Shown here: piece by piece, positions 9,963 through 20,900 of the stretch
Position numbering within the stretch: position 1 is the stretch's first letter
Layout of the letters: the number at the start of each line of letters is the position of its first letter
Assembly: GCA_037042915.1 (NCBI GenBank)
Contig: CM073194.1
Location: forward strand, 2,976,001-3,040,000
Direction of reading: 5' to 3'
Length of the DNA stretch: 64,000 bases
From: Auricularia sp. M13
Lineage: Eukaryota; Basidiomycota; Agaricomycetes; Auriculariales; Auriculariaceae
Notes under the pieces: model-generated
What the model was told of the DNA's origin: nothing
Databases searched by the model: none
What the model saw: the letters and a program-made list of their open reading frames with translations, nothing else
Made by a program: the position numbers and the translations under genes

Positions 9963-10661
9963 CGGCAAGAATCCTTGCCTGCGATATCTGTGTGTGCATA
10001 AGCTCTGCGAGGGGCTACGCGAGTCAGCGAGACTACCTGACCGCAACTCTGCGGACAGGCGACCGCTCGCGCCAGGAAAAGGGCTGCCAGCTGAGCGCCA
10101 CAGCACGACTCTGCCATTGGCCAGTGGTTTTACTACTGCGGCGAGTGAGCTAGGAATTTACGCGACCACAGAATCGAAGACATGGATATCGACGACGACG
10201 ATCGCATGGACTCGAGTGGTCCCCGTAGGGAACCTTGAGTATCTGATGGTAGCACCTTGCACTCATATTCATAAAACACCGTCTAGGATGGAACTTGATG
10301 GCTGGGGTCTGCCACAGGATGGCGACGGTGGACCTGAGAGCTGGAGTGGAGCACGGCAACGCGCCCCGCAGTATGTATATTTTGCTTTGCACCGACGGAT
10401 CGTAGCACTGATCTGTCGCGGTGCGCAGGGACCCCAGCGGTTGAAATCTTGGCTCTTCGAGCTTGAATGCGCCCGTGCGAGCCGAAGACAGGCTGCCACC
10501 GCTGAGGTGTGTAACTTGGCCGTTTCGTCGTCCAAAGGCCGTTTTAACTTGCAACGTAGTACCATCACGCAGCCCCTGGCAGAGGCATCTCGACGAAACA
10601 CCTGCATGGTGGGCGAGTTGCGCGGGCCCTTCCCACAAGGGTTCCTTTCGGGGATGCAGTA
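9963..10661 (+). pseudogene. Coding-like host DNA left of mariner MITE C; model unresolved
   Basis: Unique DNA between the LINE-A tail and the MITE. A plausible plus-strand start is ATG 10181 (MDIDDDDRMDSSGPR). A good intron, GTATGT 10372 to GCAG 10429 (58 nt), precedes a segment reading LKSWLFELECARASRR. A minus-strand frame (10150-10659) also stays open and would join in frame to 11233-11409 if the MITE is removed. Both strands cannot be real; splice signals favour plus. I do not recognise a family. Confidence 0.35.
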
Positions 10662-11232
10662 CAGTGTAGGCCCATTCCGTGATACACTTTTCTGCACCGG
10701 GCCCACAGAAGCCGTTGCTTACCTCCCCTTTTGGTGAAACTTTTTTTGCGGATACCTGTAAGTTGGAACTACTTGAGAAAAAAGTTTCAGAGTAGACCGA
10801 TGAGCCTTGCGGCGGCGGTGAATTATGCCGCAGATCTGTCCAAATAGCTGATCCCGGTCCTTGATACACTTCTTCTAGGGACTTTTGGGGATCTAACATT
10901 GCTTTTGGGCCATAGCAGGTGTGATAATATACTGTACTTAGGCCCAGACTATCTCCTAAAATCGAAATCCCGGCAAGGAAGCCCATTGCTGACGTAGAAC
11001 AGGTTGCAAAATCGTGGTGCACCGGCGGCAACTCCGCTCGGCAATGGCTTTGGACCGTCGAAACAGGCCGAACGGGTAGGATTCGTCCTAAAATCACAGA
11101 TATATTCAGGATGATGCCTGATGACACCAAATGATTTATCATATTTATTTCCAAACCATCCTGGGCACCATGAGGTAGAAAAAGGGAAGTGTATCAAGGA
11201 GTGGGGTTGTATCAAGGAGTGGGCCTACACTG
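10662..11232. mobile_element. Tc1/mariner-type MITE, copy C
   Basis: 571 bp flanked by TA (10660-10661, 11233-11234). Inverted termini are CAGTGTAGGCCCA(T/C)TCC(G/T)TGATACA, and the right end repeats the ACTCCTTGATACA block twice. Related copies of 575 bp lie at 39647-40221 and 46905-47607. There is no transposase. The TA target and CAGT terminus are typical of the Tc1/mariner/pogo superfamily. Confidence 0.85.
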
Positions 11233-11546
11233 TACTGGTGTGCATGGCCAAACGTCACCAGGCCTCGATATCTCGTCCGCTGCAATCGCAGTGTCGTCCC
11301 CGAAATTCTGGGCGAGGGTCTTTGAACGCGTTGCATCGATGGTCGTCATGGTCTCGACGAGGGCGCCCACCTTCCTCAGTTCTACAACGTCAACCAGACT
11401 CACACCCATTACACGCCCTCACCGCACCATGGAATCTTGTGCCGTTTCACACTGACCGACCGTGGTACAATCTCGAGCAGGAGGACCCGTCTGGCGACTT
11501 GGGCTGGTTCCAGTTGAAGTGCAAGCTTCTTGAACTCCGACTTCCA
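11233..11546 (+). pseudogene. Host gene fragment left of the LINE nest
   Basis: The last 135 bp read as a GC3-rich plus-strand frame (PFHTDRPWYNLEQEDPSGDL to KCKLLELRLP) ending exactly at the LINE-B 5' end, CCA at 11544-11546. The next codon in the same phase is ACC at 35566, across the 24-kb LINE block, where the frame continues as TSIRTSGYG. The upstream part is ambiguous: a minus-strand frame from ATG 11409 is also open. Interpreted as part of one host gene with 35566-40448; function unknown. Confidence 0.45.
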
Positions 11547-11619
11547 CCAAGTCCGAGTCAGTGGAGCAATTCTCGCTTTTCCAGCGCGCCCCTTCATCCG
11601 CTTCTTCGATCTAACGATC

Positions 11620-14541
11620 ATGGCATCTTCCTGGACCCACCAGGAGTCTATCGAGCCTGGACGCGACCCTCCTGGGCCGGTGGATCGCGAGAAATCGCAG
11701 GTGCGAGTTCCAGACAAAACTGGGACTCCTAGAGCGCACCACCACTCCCCCTCCGCTTCCCTCGCTTCCATGGAGCTAGATAACGACCCTGCGCACTCCC
11801 CCACGACTCTGCAGCGACTTGGCAGCTTTGTGCGGTCGGGTGTACGCCGGTTGACCCCCAGGAGCACCAGGAGCACCAGGAACGAGCTGCAGAGCAGGCA
11901 GCTCACTAGGAAGCGGTCTGAGAGCCCTCCTAGACACTCAGGTGCGCCCCAGCCAGTTCCCAAGCGTTATAGACGCTCCTCCTTTCGTTCTTCGCATCCT
12001 GGGGTCGAGGCGAACCAGGAGGCTCGCTTTGCAGCTCCTGGGGACGACCCCTTCGTTTCTGGACTCGATTTTCGCGCAGACACGTCTCCTACATCCCCTC
12101 CTGCATTCCACACCATTCCTGGCACCAGAGCGCACTCTGTGCGCGTCCCAGGCTCGTTTTTGCGCGAGGGTGACGTGGCCCCATCGGCTCCGGCCGGAGC
12201 GGACCGGTACCGCCTCCAGGAAGCGCCGGAACGCGCAGGAGGAGCCCAGCAGTCCCCTCCAGCCTCCCCAACTCGAGCTGCACACTCTGGTGTGCAGCAG
12301 CTGGCTGTACTGACTCCAAACCGCTCAGTACACGCTCCTACCGCTTCAATGCGGCCCACAGTGTCTGCTCCTCGCCCCCTTAGTGCACTGCACACTGGGG
12401 ACGAGCCTGCTGCACTCACAACATCTGCTGTGCGGTCTGAGGTGTCCAAGGTTGCCCTGGGCGCAATTCCGGCTCGTTCAACGGGCATTGGTATCGATGA
12501 CCGGCTGGGGGCGTCAGGAAAGGTGGATGGGCTCGTCCTCGAGCAGGGCGCCGCATATCGAGCCACTAGCTCACCTGCTGCGCCCAAAACCGTCGAAACG
12601 AGTTCGGCCTCACCAGAACAGGCTGAGGGAGCATCCAGAATGCAGGGCCTTGTTCCCACCGCTTCTGGACGCGCTCCTCGAGTTGCTGCACATGGCAGTG
12701 GCTCAGATCGCGCCCCCTCGGTCAGAAATGACTGGGGCGTCGACTCAGCTCCTGGAGAGCCTCAATCGGCGCATAACTGGGGCAGTTCTGCCCCAGGTGA
12801 ACCACAGGCAACCAAGTTGTCTTCTGCTGCAACAAAGTTGCCCTATGCTCGCCCTAGCACCTCAATCCCCCAAGGGGAGACTATGTCAGTCTGTGGTGAC
12901 GAGGACATGCACTCTGTGCACTCAGTTCAGGACTGGAGGGCACAGAATGTGCCAGCCAACTTGGGCTGTCTGCCAGACGGCACACCACTTGAGGAGGCAG
13001 TCAATGACATCAGGTCTGACCTGCAGCACCTCATTGCACGTGCCACTGCAGTCAATGCGGCTGTCTGGAACCAGGAAGACCAGTACTGGCGCTGGGCAGA
13101 CCTGTGGACAGCAGAGCGCGTCACTGAGCTTGCCAGAGTCATGTGCTCTTCGGCAGCTGCAGGCGAAGCAGAGCAACACTTTGGGTACTTGTCCTGCCCA
13201 CAGCCCACACTCCTTGACACCCTTGTCTCGGATATGGCCGAGGTCAAGCGCAACATTGCCTTCCTCACTGCCCAACAGGCCTCTGCGCCTTCAAGTGCCC
13301 AACAGCAGCAGCCTGCAGCAGCAGCAGCTCCTACAGCCGCTCCTGCAAAGGCAAGTGCGCCTGGCCGCTCCTATGCTTCGCGTGCTGCTCAGCCAGCTGC
13401 CAAAGGCACTGTGGTGCCTGCCCGTCCCAGTGCAGTGCCAAAGCCACCTCCTACCAATGGTCGTGCGCGCCACCACCCAGGTTGTCTCATCCTGAGCGTC
13501 CGTGCCACCCCTGAGCTCACTGCTCATGTGCGCAACAATGCGAGCCGCTTGCGCGCCGCAGTGAACACTGCGCTTGCTCCTCACAAGAGCAAGTCGCCTG
13601 CCAAGCTCCCACTTCGTGTCACAAGTGTGGACACCACCGCCTCTGGCAACATTGTGGTGGTTGCGGCAGATGGGCTGACCTCAGCAGATCTGGTTGAACA
13701 TGGAGATGCAATTGCGTCTGCCATCGTACCAGACTCTGGCTCATTCATCAAGGCGTCTCGCGACGAACCTTGGCACCAAGTGCTAGTCAATGGTGTCTCG
13801 ACTCGAGTTCACGACATTGAGGGACTGCCCACTGGGCAAGACCTCCTCTCAGACATTGTTGAGTTCAACACTCACAAGTTTGACTGGGCCACCATGCCAC
13901 GCTGGCTGGGAAGTGCAGCAGACCTTGCTGGCAAGAGCTCAGGCTCTGTCATTTTGGCATTCCTGAGTGAGGCAGATGCTCGCTATGCAGTTGAGCATGC
14001 AGTCAGTGTCTTTGGACGCCTCTGCTCAGTTCGCTACTTTGAGGACATGCCTCGACTGCGCACCTGTGACAGGTGTTGCAGCCTTGACCACACTGCTCGC
14101 ATTTGCGACAAGCCCATGCGCTGTGGAGTCTGCAGTGCCAGCACCCACACCACTGCCAACCACACTTGCGAGCAGATGGAGTGCGAGTTCTACAGCTCTG
14201 CACATGCACCTGGAACTCACTGCGAGCACACTCAGCTCAAGTGCCCTCACTGTGGTGGGGCACATGTTGTGCGCAACTCCCAGTGCAAAATCTGGCAGCG
14301 GCGTCGCATGGCGCTGCGCAAGCCCAGACATGATGCACCCAAGGCTGCAACTGCACCCAAGCTGCGCCGCACCAAGAGCAGAGTTGCACTTGGCCCCAAG
14401 GCCAATGTGTCTGGCAGCAATGCCGTCCCTCTGGGGACTAACTCTCGCTCAGAGGCAGACGCTGCGGCCAAGGCTGCAGCAACTGCAAGCAGCACTCGTG
14501 ACAAGCCCAGCACACCTGCGCCTGACACTGAGTCTGCATGA
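11620..14541 (+). CDS. LINE-B ORF1 (gag-like RNA-binding protein)
   Basis: 973 residues from ATG 11620; an in-frame ATG at 11530 lies outside the element. The N-terminal 400 residues are Ser/Pro/Ala-rich and low complexity. A conserved domain follows (HHPGCLILSVRA... GNIVVVAADG... GSVILAFLSEADARY). Near the C-terminus there are three zinc clusters, CDRCCSLDHTARIC, CGVCSASTHTTANHTC and CPHCGGAHVVRNSQC. The stop TGA overlaps the ORF2 start as ATGA at 14538-14541, which suggests coupled reinitiation. Intact in this copy. Confidence 0.88.
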   Translation: MASSWTHQESIEPGRDPPGPVDREKSQVRVPDKTGTPRAHHHSPSASLASMELDNDPAHSPTTLQRLGSFVRSGVRRLTPRSTRSTRNELQSRQLTRKRSESPPRHSGAPQPVPKRYRRSSFRSSHPGVEANQEARFAAPGDDPFVSGLDFRADTSPTSPPAFHTIPGTRAHSVRVPGSFLREGDVAPSAPAGADRYRLQEAPERAGGAQQSPPASPTRAAHSGVQQLAVLTPNRSVHAPTASMRPTVSAPRPLSALHTGDEPAALTTSAVRSEVSKVALGAIPARSTGIGIDDRLGASGKVDGLVLEQGAAYRATSSPAAPKTVETSSASPEQAEGASRMQGLVPTASGRAPRVAAHGSGSDRAPSVRNDWGVDSAPGEPQSAHNWGSSAPGEPQATKLSSAATKLPYARPSTSIPQGETMSVCGDEDMHSVHSVQDWRAQNVPANLGCLPDGTPLEEAVNDIRSDLQHLIARATAVNAAVWNQEDQYWRWADLWTAERVTELARVMCSSAAAGEAEQHFGYLSCPQPTLLDTLVSDMAEVKRNIAFLTAQQASAPSSAQQQQPAAAAAPTAAPAKASAPGRSYASRAAQPAAKGTVVPARPSAVPKPPPTNGRARHHPGCLILSVRATPELTAHVRNNASRLRAAVNTALAPHKSKSPAKLPLRVTSVDTTASGNIVVVAADGLTSADLVEHGDAIASAIVPDSGSFIKASRDEPWHQVLVNGVSTRVHDIEGLPTGQDLLSDIVEFNTHKFDWATMPRWLGSAADLAGKSSGSVILAFLSEADARYAVEHAVSVFGRLCSVRYFEDMPRLRTCDRCCSLDHTARICDKPMRCGVCSASTHTTANHTCEQMECEFYSSAHAPGTHCEHTQLKCPHCGGAHVVRNSQCKIWQRRRMALRKPRHDAPKAATAPKLRRTKSRVALGPKANVSGSNAVPLGTNSRSEADAAAKAAATASSTRDKPSTPAPDTESA

Positions 14542-17203
14542 GAGACACCACTCGCCCCATTCGTGTCTCCATGACCAATGTGCGACGTCTCAATGACTCG
14601 CAGTCTGCACTCTTCACTCCTGGCTCCCATTATGGGACCCCCCTTGCATCTGATATTTATCTGGTCACTGAACCGTGGTGGCGCGTTGGTGATGAACCAG
14701 ACGAGCCACACTACTCTGTCAAAGAACCAGCAGGCATGTATCCCATCCTGCCAGTTCAAGTAGTGCCTGCGCTTGAGAGGCCACGTGTCTTTGCCTATGC
14801 GTCTGCGACGCGGCGTGACTTTGAAGTATTTCACCGCTATGACCTTGCCCAAGATCTTGACTTTCTCATTCTTGAGATTCGTCAAGGGAGGCGTCCAGCG
14901 TTCTTACTTGTCCTCATGTACAATGAGGACGCTCCTGAGGGGGCTGAGCGACTTGGCCGCACTTTTGCGCGCTTCAAGCTCATTGACCTTCCAGACATGC
15001 CAATTGCCATTGCCATGGATGCAAATGAACACCACCATGTGTGGGACTTGTTTGCGGCCAACTCCTCTCGGGGGTGAGCAGATGCTGGAGTGGATGGAGG
15101 AGCATGTGTTCTCTGTGCTCAACAGTCCTGATGTGGCCACTTGGCGCAAGGACAACCACTGTCAGTCTTCTGTTCTGGACTTGGTGTGGCAGAATGACCA
15201 AATGGCTGCACTTGGTCTGCTGCAAGACTTTGCGGTGTCAGACGACGTCCATGACTTCTCTGACCATCACACTGTCTCCTGGGTCTTTGACCTGGGTGCT
15301 GAGGATGTGGACCTTGGTTCTGGAGCCAGCTACAACTTCAAGCATGCAGATGAGGCCGAGTTCAAGGCAGAGTTTCGCTCTCGCCTGGATGGCCATGCAG
15401 CAGTGTTTGCAGAGCTGCAAAGTGCTCCCAAGCACACTCGCAACACTGAGCTCCTAGAGCGCACTGCAGCAGCACTCCATGACGCTCTCAATGGTGCCAC
15501 TCAGGCCAAGGTGCCCAAGAGGAGACCCTCTAAGCACTCACAGCCCTGGTGGACTCCTGCACTCACCCAGAGCTTGCAGAAGATGCGAGAGGCAGAGAAT
15601 GCGAGAGGCAGAGAGAGCTGCACAGGACTTTGCAAGGCGCATGTGCCGCTCCAATGCAATCCTGACTGCAACTGCAGCCAGGGAGTGTAACTACCATCGT
15701 CGCCAGGTAAAGCGCACCAAGCGTGACTACTGGAACAAGGTAGTGGAGGATGCCACTGTGGATGACATCTGGGACATGCGCAAGTGGTCCCAGGGACGTC
15801 GGGGGTACCGTTCTCCTGACATTCGTCGCCCAGATGGTACCTTTGCGCGCACTCATGCTGAGAAGTGTGATGCACTGCGCGAGACCTTGTACCGGCGCCC
15901 TCCTCACATAGAGGGCCTGGACCAGCCTGACCTGACCACACCACACCCAGAAGACATTCCCTACAGGGAGGTCACTCTGGAGGAGGTGAGAGAAGGCATC
16001 TTTGGGCCTAACCCCCAGAAAGCGCCTCGTGATGAGGGAGTTCCCTACACTGGGTTGCGCTGGGCTTGGGATGTGGCACAGGAGGAGATTTATCTTCTCA
16101 TTGCACGCTGTGCTCTTTGGGGCTACCACCCTCGTCGCTGGAGACGGGCCATTGCATATGTGCTCAAGAAAGCAGGCAAGACTGATTGGTCTAATCCAAG
16201 GTCTTACAGACTGATTACCTTGCTTGTCTGCTTGGGAAAAGTCTTGGAGCGCATTCAGGCAAAGCGCTTGACCTACATGGCATCTGCCATGGGTCTTGTG
16301 CACTACACTGATGGTTCCCTTTTAGACACTCCAACTGGTCGCAGGACTGGTGCAGCTTTTGTGACATACCTGGAGGGTCAGGAGCAGTCTTGCGCTCGCA
16401 TCCCTATGGGGTCCCAGGCTGAGGTCTACGATGCTGAGATGCATGCCCTCTCTTCTGCCATGGACCATGTTGCCCATTACATGGACTTGCCCATGGGCTC
16501 GGCCTCCCACCTTCACTTCTTTGCTGACAACTCTTCAGCTGTTGACGCCATTGTCAAGGAGCATCCTGCTTCTGCCCAGCAGTTTTCCATTTCTTTCTGC
16601 GAGCATGCTCGTGACTTCCTTGCTGCTGATGCTTCTCATGAGGTGACCATCTCTTGGGTCCCCAGCCATATTGGCATAAGGGGCAATGAGCGTGCAGATG
16701 AGTTAGCCAAGGAGGCAGCTCGCATGCAAGGTCCCTCATGGGCCACTGTGTCCCACCTCAAAAGACGTGCCAAGGAGCGTGTCATGGAGACTTGGATAGA
16801 GGAGTGGGCAGAGTCACCTCCTCGGGGTTTGTATGCCAGGGCAGCCTATGGGCCACCCAAAAGGCGCCCTCCACCTCACTTTGGTGAGCTGCCTCGCCGT
16901 CTTTATGGACTGGTCATGCAGTGCCGCCTTGGACATGTGTTCATGGGCGAGTACTATCAGCGCCATGTTCCCACTGAAGATGTGACTTGCCCTTGTGGAC
17001 ACCACTTGCAGACACGCGATCACATCCTTAGAGATTGCGAGCGCCATGACGAGCACTATCACCACTTTGCCTCCTTCAAGCCTGACTTGCTTGGGACGCA
17101 TGCGCTACTCAGCACGCGCAAGGGCATCTCTGCCTTGGCCAAATTCATCCACTCGTCGGGTGCGTTCACCAAAACTGGTGAGCCACCGCCGCAGGACCCT
17201 TAG
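14538..17203 (+). pseudogene. LINE-B ORF2, endonuclease-(deleted RT)-RNase H
   Basis: Begins ATG 14538 with an exo/endonuclease domain (VSMTNVRRLNDSQS... AIAMDANEHHHVWD). Compared with copy 2 it has a 2-nt deletion near 15070 (CTCGGGGG for CTCGAGGGGG), a 16-bp tandem duplication at about 15582-15613, and an in-frame deletion of about 1.2 kb at 16301 joining GLVH to YTDGSLLD, which removes the RT active site. RNase H residues remain (YTDGS, AEMHAL, FADNSS, SHIGIRGNERAD). The C-terminal knuckle is CPCGHHLQTRDHILRDC. Not functional as a reverse transcriptase. Confidence 0.85.
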
Positions 17204-17717
17204 CGTTGGGAGGACCATGAGCTGCGCCGTGGCTCCACATGGCTTTCACCATGTTGTGGTGCGCTTTTGTCTGTAGGCTACAGCCCCACCCATCCAGACT
17301 CTGCCCTCTACCCTCTATCAGTCTCTAAGACACTTTTCTTCTGTGTCTCAAGAGATACACTCATAGTGACCCTAAAGGGCCACATGCAGCTGCCTACTTG
17401 CTAACATCTGCTTGCTTATTAGCGAGCTGGTCACTTCATGTGCTGATGAGGCGCATGAAGTCATGGTATGTTTGTATATTTTTATCTATTCTATGCCCCT
17501 ATGCCCCTATACCCCTATGGAACTGCGCTCACAACTTTGTTACACCCAGAATCCACACCAGTTTGCACTAGATCCCTCTACACCCCTGTTACGACCCTCC
17601 TTGCCTGCCCCATGTTGACCCATTGGAATGTACTTTGTACAGACCACAGCGTCTTGGCTCTGTATTTGTAGCCTGCTTACGCTGTCTAAAATTCAAGAAT
17701 TTCTCTCTCTCTCTCTC
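17204..17717 (+). other. LINE-B copy 1 3' UTR, hairpin and (TC)n tail
   Basis: About 500 bp of non-coding DNA ending ACCACAGCGTCTTGGCTC...ACGCTGTCTAAAATTC then (TC)n. The last 70 nt are nearly identical to those of LINE-A, and the hairpin stem ACAGCGT/ACGCTGT with inner GGCT/AGCC is preserved in all tails. This is probably the reverse transcriptase recognition structure. Confidence 0.75.
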
Positions 17718-17922
17718 CCCTAAAACTGCGCTCACAACTTTGTTACACCCAGAATCCACACCAGTTTGCACTAGATCCCTCTACACCCCTGTTACGACCC
17801 TCCTTGCCTGCCCCATGTTGACCCATTGGAATGTACTTTGTACAGACCACAGCGTCTTGGCTCTGTATTTGTAGCCTGCTTACGCTGTCTAAAATTCAAG
17901 AATTTCTCTCTCTCTCTCTCTC
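17718..17922 (+). mobile_element. 5'-truncated LINE-B tail fragment
   Basis: Duplicate of the last 200 bp of the LINE-B 3' UTR, from ACTGCGCTCACAAC to a second (TC)n tract, placed directly behind the tail of copy 1 and directly in front of ORF1 sequence of copy 2. It is either a severely truncated insertion into the (TC)n tail or a template-switch product. Confidence 0.75.
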
Positions 17923-20900
17923 CTGGCACCAGAGCGCACTCTGTGCGCGTCCCAGGCTCGTTTTTGCGCGAGGGTGACGTGGCCCCATCGGCTCCGGCCG
18001 GAGCGGACCGGTACCGCCTCCAGGAAGCGCCGGAACGCGCAGGAGGGGCCCAGCAGTCCCCTCCAGCCTCCCCAACTCGAGCTGCACACTCTGGTGTGCA
18101 GCAGCTGGCTGTACTGACTCCAAACCGCTCAGAACACGCTCCTACCGCTTCAATGCGGCCCACAGTGTCTGCTCCTCGCCCCCTTAGTGCACTGCACACT
18201 GGGGACGAGCCTGCTACACTCACAACATCTGCTGTGCGGTCTGAGGTGTCCAAGGATGCCCTGGGCGCAATTCCGGCTCGTTCAACGGGCATTGGTATCG
18301 ATGACCGGCTGGGGGCGTCAGGAAAGGTGGATGGGCTCGTCCTCGAGCAGGGCGCCGCATATCGAGCCACTAGCTCACCTGCTGCGCCCAAAACCGTCGA
18401 AACGAGTTCGGCTTCGCCAGAACAGGCTGAGGGAGCATCCAGATTGCAGGGCCTCGTTCCCACCGCTTCTGGACGCGCTCCTCGAGTTGCTGCACATGGC
18501 AGCGGCTCAGATCGCGCCCCCTCGGTCAGAAATGACTGGGGTGTCGACTCAGCTCCTGTAGAGCCTCAATCGGCGCATAACTGGGGCAGTTCTGCCCCAG
18601 GTGAACCACAGGCAACCAAGTTGTCTTCTGCTGCAACAAAGTTGCCCTATGCTCGCCCGAGCACCTCAATCCCCCAAGGGGAGACTATGTCAGTCTGTGG
18701 TGACGAGGACATGCACTCTGTGCACTCAGTTCAGGACTGGAGGGCACAGAATGTGCCAGCCAACTTGGGCTGTCTGCCAGACGGCACACCACTTGAGGAG
18801 GCAGTCAATGACATCAGGTCTGACCTGCAGCACCTCATTGCACGTGCCACTGCAGTCAATGCGGCTGTCTGGAACCAGGAAGACCAGTACTGGCGCTGGG
18901 CAGACCTGTGGACAGCAGAGCGTGTCACTGAGCTTGCCAGAGTCATGTGCTCTTCGGCAGCTGCAGGAGAAGCAGAGCAACACTTTGGGTACTTGTCCTG
19001 CCCACAGCCCACACTCCTTGACACCCTTGTCTCGGATATGGCCGAGGTCAAGCGCAACATTGCCTTCCTCACTGCCCAACAGGCCTCTGTGCCTTCAAGT
19101 GCCCAACAGCAGCAACCTGCAGCAGCAGCTGCTGCCACAGCTGTTCCTGCAAAGGCAACTGCGCCTGGGCGCTCCTATGCGTCGCGTGCTGCTCAGCCAG
19201 CTGCCAACGGCACTGTGGTGCCTGCCCGTCCCAGTGCGGTGCCAAAGCCACCTCCTACCAATGGTCGTGCGCGCCACCACCCAGGTCGTCTCATCCTGAG
19301 CGTCCGTGCCACCCCTGAGCTCACTGCTCATGTGCGCAACAATGCGAGCCGCAGTGAACACTGTGCTTGCTCCTCACAAGAGCAAGTCACCTGCCAAGCT
19401 CCCACTTCGTGTCACAAGTGTGGACACCACCGCCTCTGGCAACATTGTGGTGGTTGCGGCAGATGGACTGACTTCAGCAGATCTGGTTGAACATGGAGAT
19501 GCAATTGCGTCTGCCATCGTGCCAGACTCTGGCTCATTCATCAAGGCGTCTCGCGATGAGCCTTGGCACCAAGTGCTAGTCAATGGTGTCTCGACTCGAG
19601 TTCATGACATTGAGGGACTGCCCACTGGGCAAGACCTCCTCTCAGACATTGTTGAGTTCAACACTCACAAGTTTGACTGGGCCACCATGCCACGCTGGCT
19701 GGGGAGAGAGAGAGAGAGAGAGAGATTCTTCATTTTTAGACAGCGTAAGCAGGCTACAAATACAGAGCCAAGACGCTGTGGAGTGCACAGAGTACACATC
19801 CAAATGGTGAACAGGGGGCGAGCAGGGGGGAGGTCTAAACAGGGTTGAAGAGGGATCAAGTGCACACAGGTGTGAAGTCAGGGGGTCGACAAGAAGGTTC
19901 ACAGCAAGCATAGGGAGGGGGGTATAGGGGCATAGAGACCATAAAACAAAACACGCACTCAGGGGGAAAGCAAATCAAGTCACATCCATGGCAGTGGCCA
20001 CCTGGCCACCACCAGATGTCCTCCTAGTTCTCCTGGGACCTGGCAGCGCAAAGACAACAACATTGCCTGAGCGAGTCAGGCCAACACCACTCACCCCAAG
20101 CCTGGGATGAGGTGCAGCAGGAGGGGAGACGCCGGCGAGTGCGGTGTTGATGGCAGAGCGGGCGGGCATTCTTGACAGCGAGGCGAACAGCGGCACTGGG
20201 CTTGACCATAAGGATCAGGCGGCGAGCATCATGGCGAGTAAGAGGAGTAGCTGAGGCTGGCACGCGGGGCACAGCGGGTAGTGGTGGAGCTGACTCGGCA
20301 GCGCGAGCAGCGTAGGAGTCCTTGGCAGAACGAGCAGGAGCAGGTGGTGCAGACGAAGTTGCAGCAGCCGGCACACCTCCAGGGGCGCCCTTAAGCGAGG
20401 CTACCATAGCAGAGAGCTTCCCAAGCTCCTCCTGCTGAGCAAGAAGCAGCCTAGTGGTGGAGGACAGCACAACAGAGTGGCAGAAGTCCTTGATGATGGA
20501 AGCAGCCTGTGGAACACGCTCCCTGTAATCAAGGAGCACCTTTAGCATGCCCAGAAGGTTATTGACCAGCTTGACAGAGTTCCTGAGGTCGCGAGGAGTC
20601 AGGGGTGCAGAGGCCCAATCAGCAGCAAAGGCAGCAAGGTCAACTCCATCATAGTCCTCCTCAGAGTCTGAGTCCATGTCCTGATCAGGAGCAACTGGCT
20701 CAGTCTCCAGGGCACCCCTAGGGGCACCCAGAGCCGAAGTATCGAGGCCAGAGGAGGAGAAATGAGCCTGTGGTGGTGCAGGGGCAGGAGGAGGGGGTCC
20801 GGAAGTATCCGGAGCGGAGTTTGAAATCGGTGAACGCGCGGCCTCCTGAGGCAGCACCTCACCAGGGCTCAACCAGGCACTCTGGGAGCTAGCCCTTTCG

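Larger units (their letters stand above)
11547..17717 (+). mobile_element. LINE-B copy 1, full length with internal deletions
   Basis: Non-LTR retrotransposon with ORF1, ORF2, 3' UTR, hairpin and (TC)n tail. The 5' terminus CCAAGTCCGAGTCAGTGG is fixed because its inverted copy also abuts host DNA at 35565. The 5' UTR is only 73 bp. ORF2 has three lesions (see that entry), including loss of most of the RT domain, so it is a defective copy. Clade assignment (Tad1-like) rests on the EN-RT-RNase H order and the C-terminal CPC..H..C knuckle. Confidence 0.85.

Noticed and set aside
10150-11409. Minus-strand gene starting at ATG 11409 and continuing across mariner MITE C
   Set aside because: It does join in frame after MITE removal, but a good plus-strand intron and plus-strand coding on the right side fit better; kept only as an alternative.
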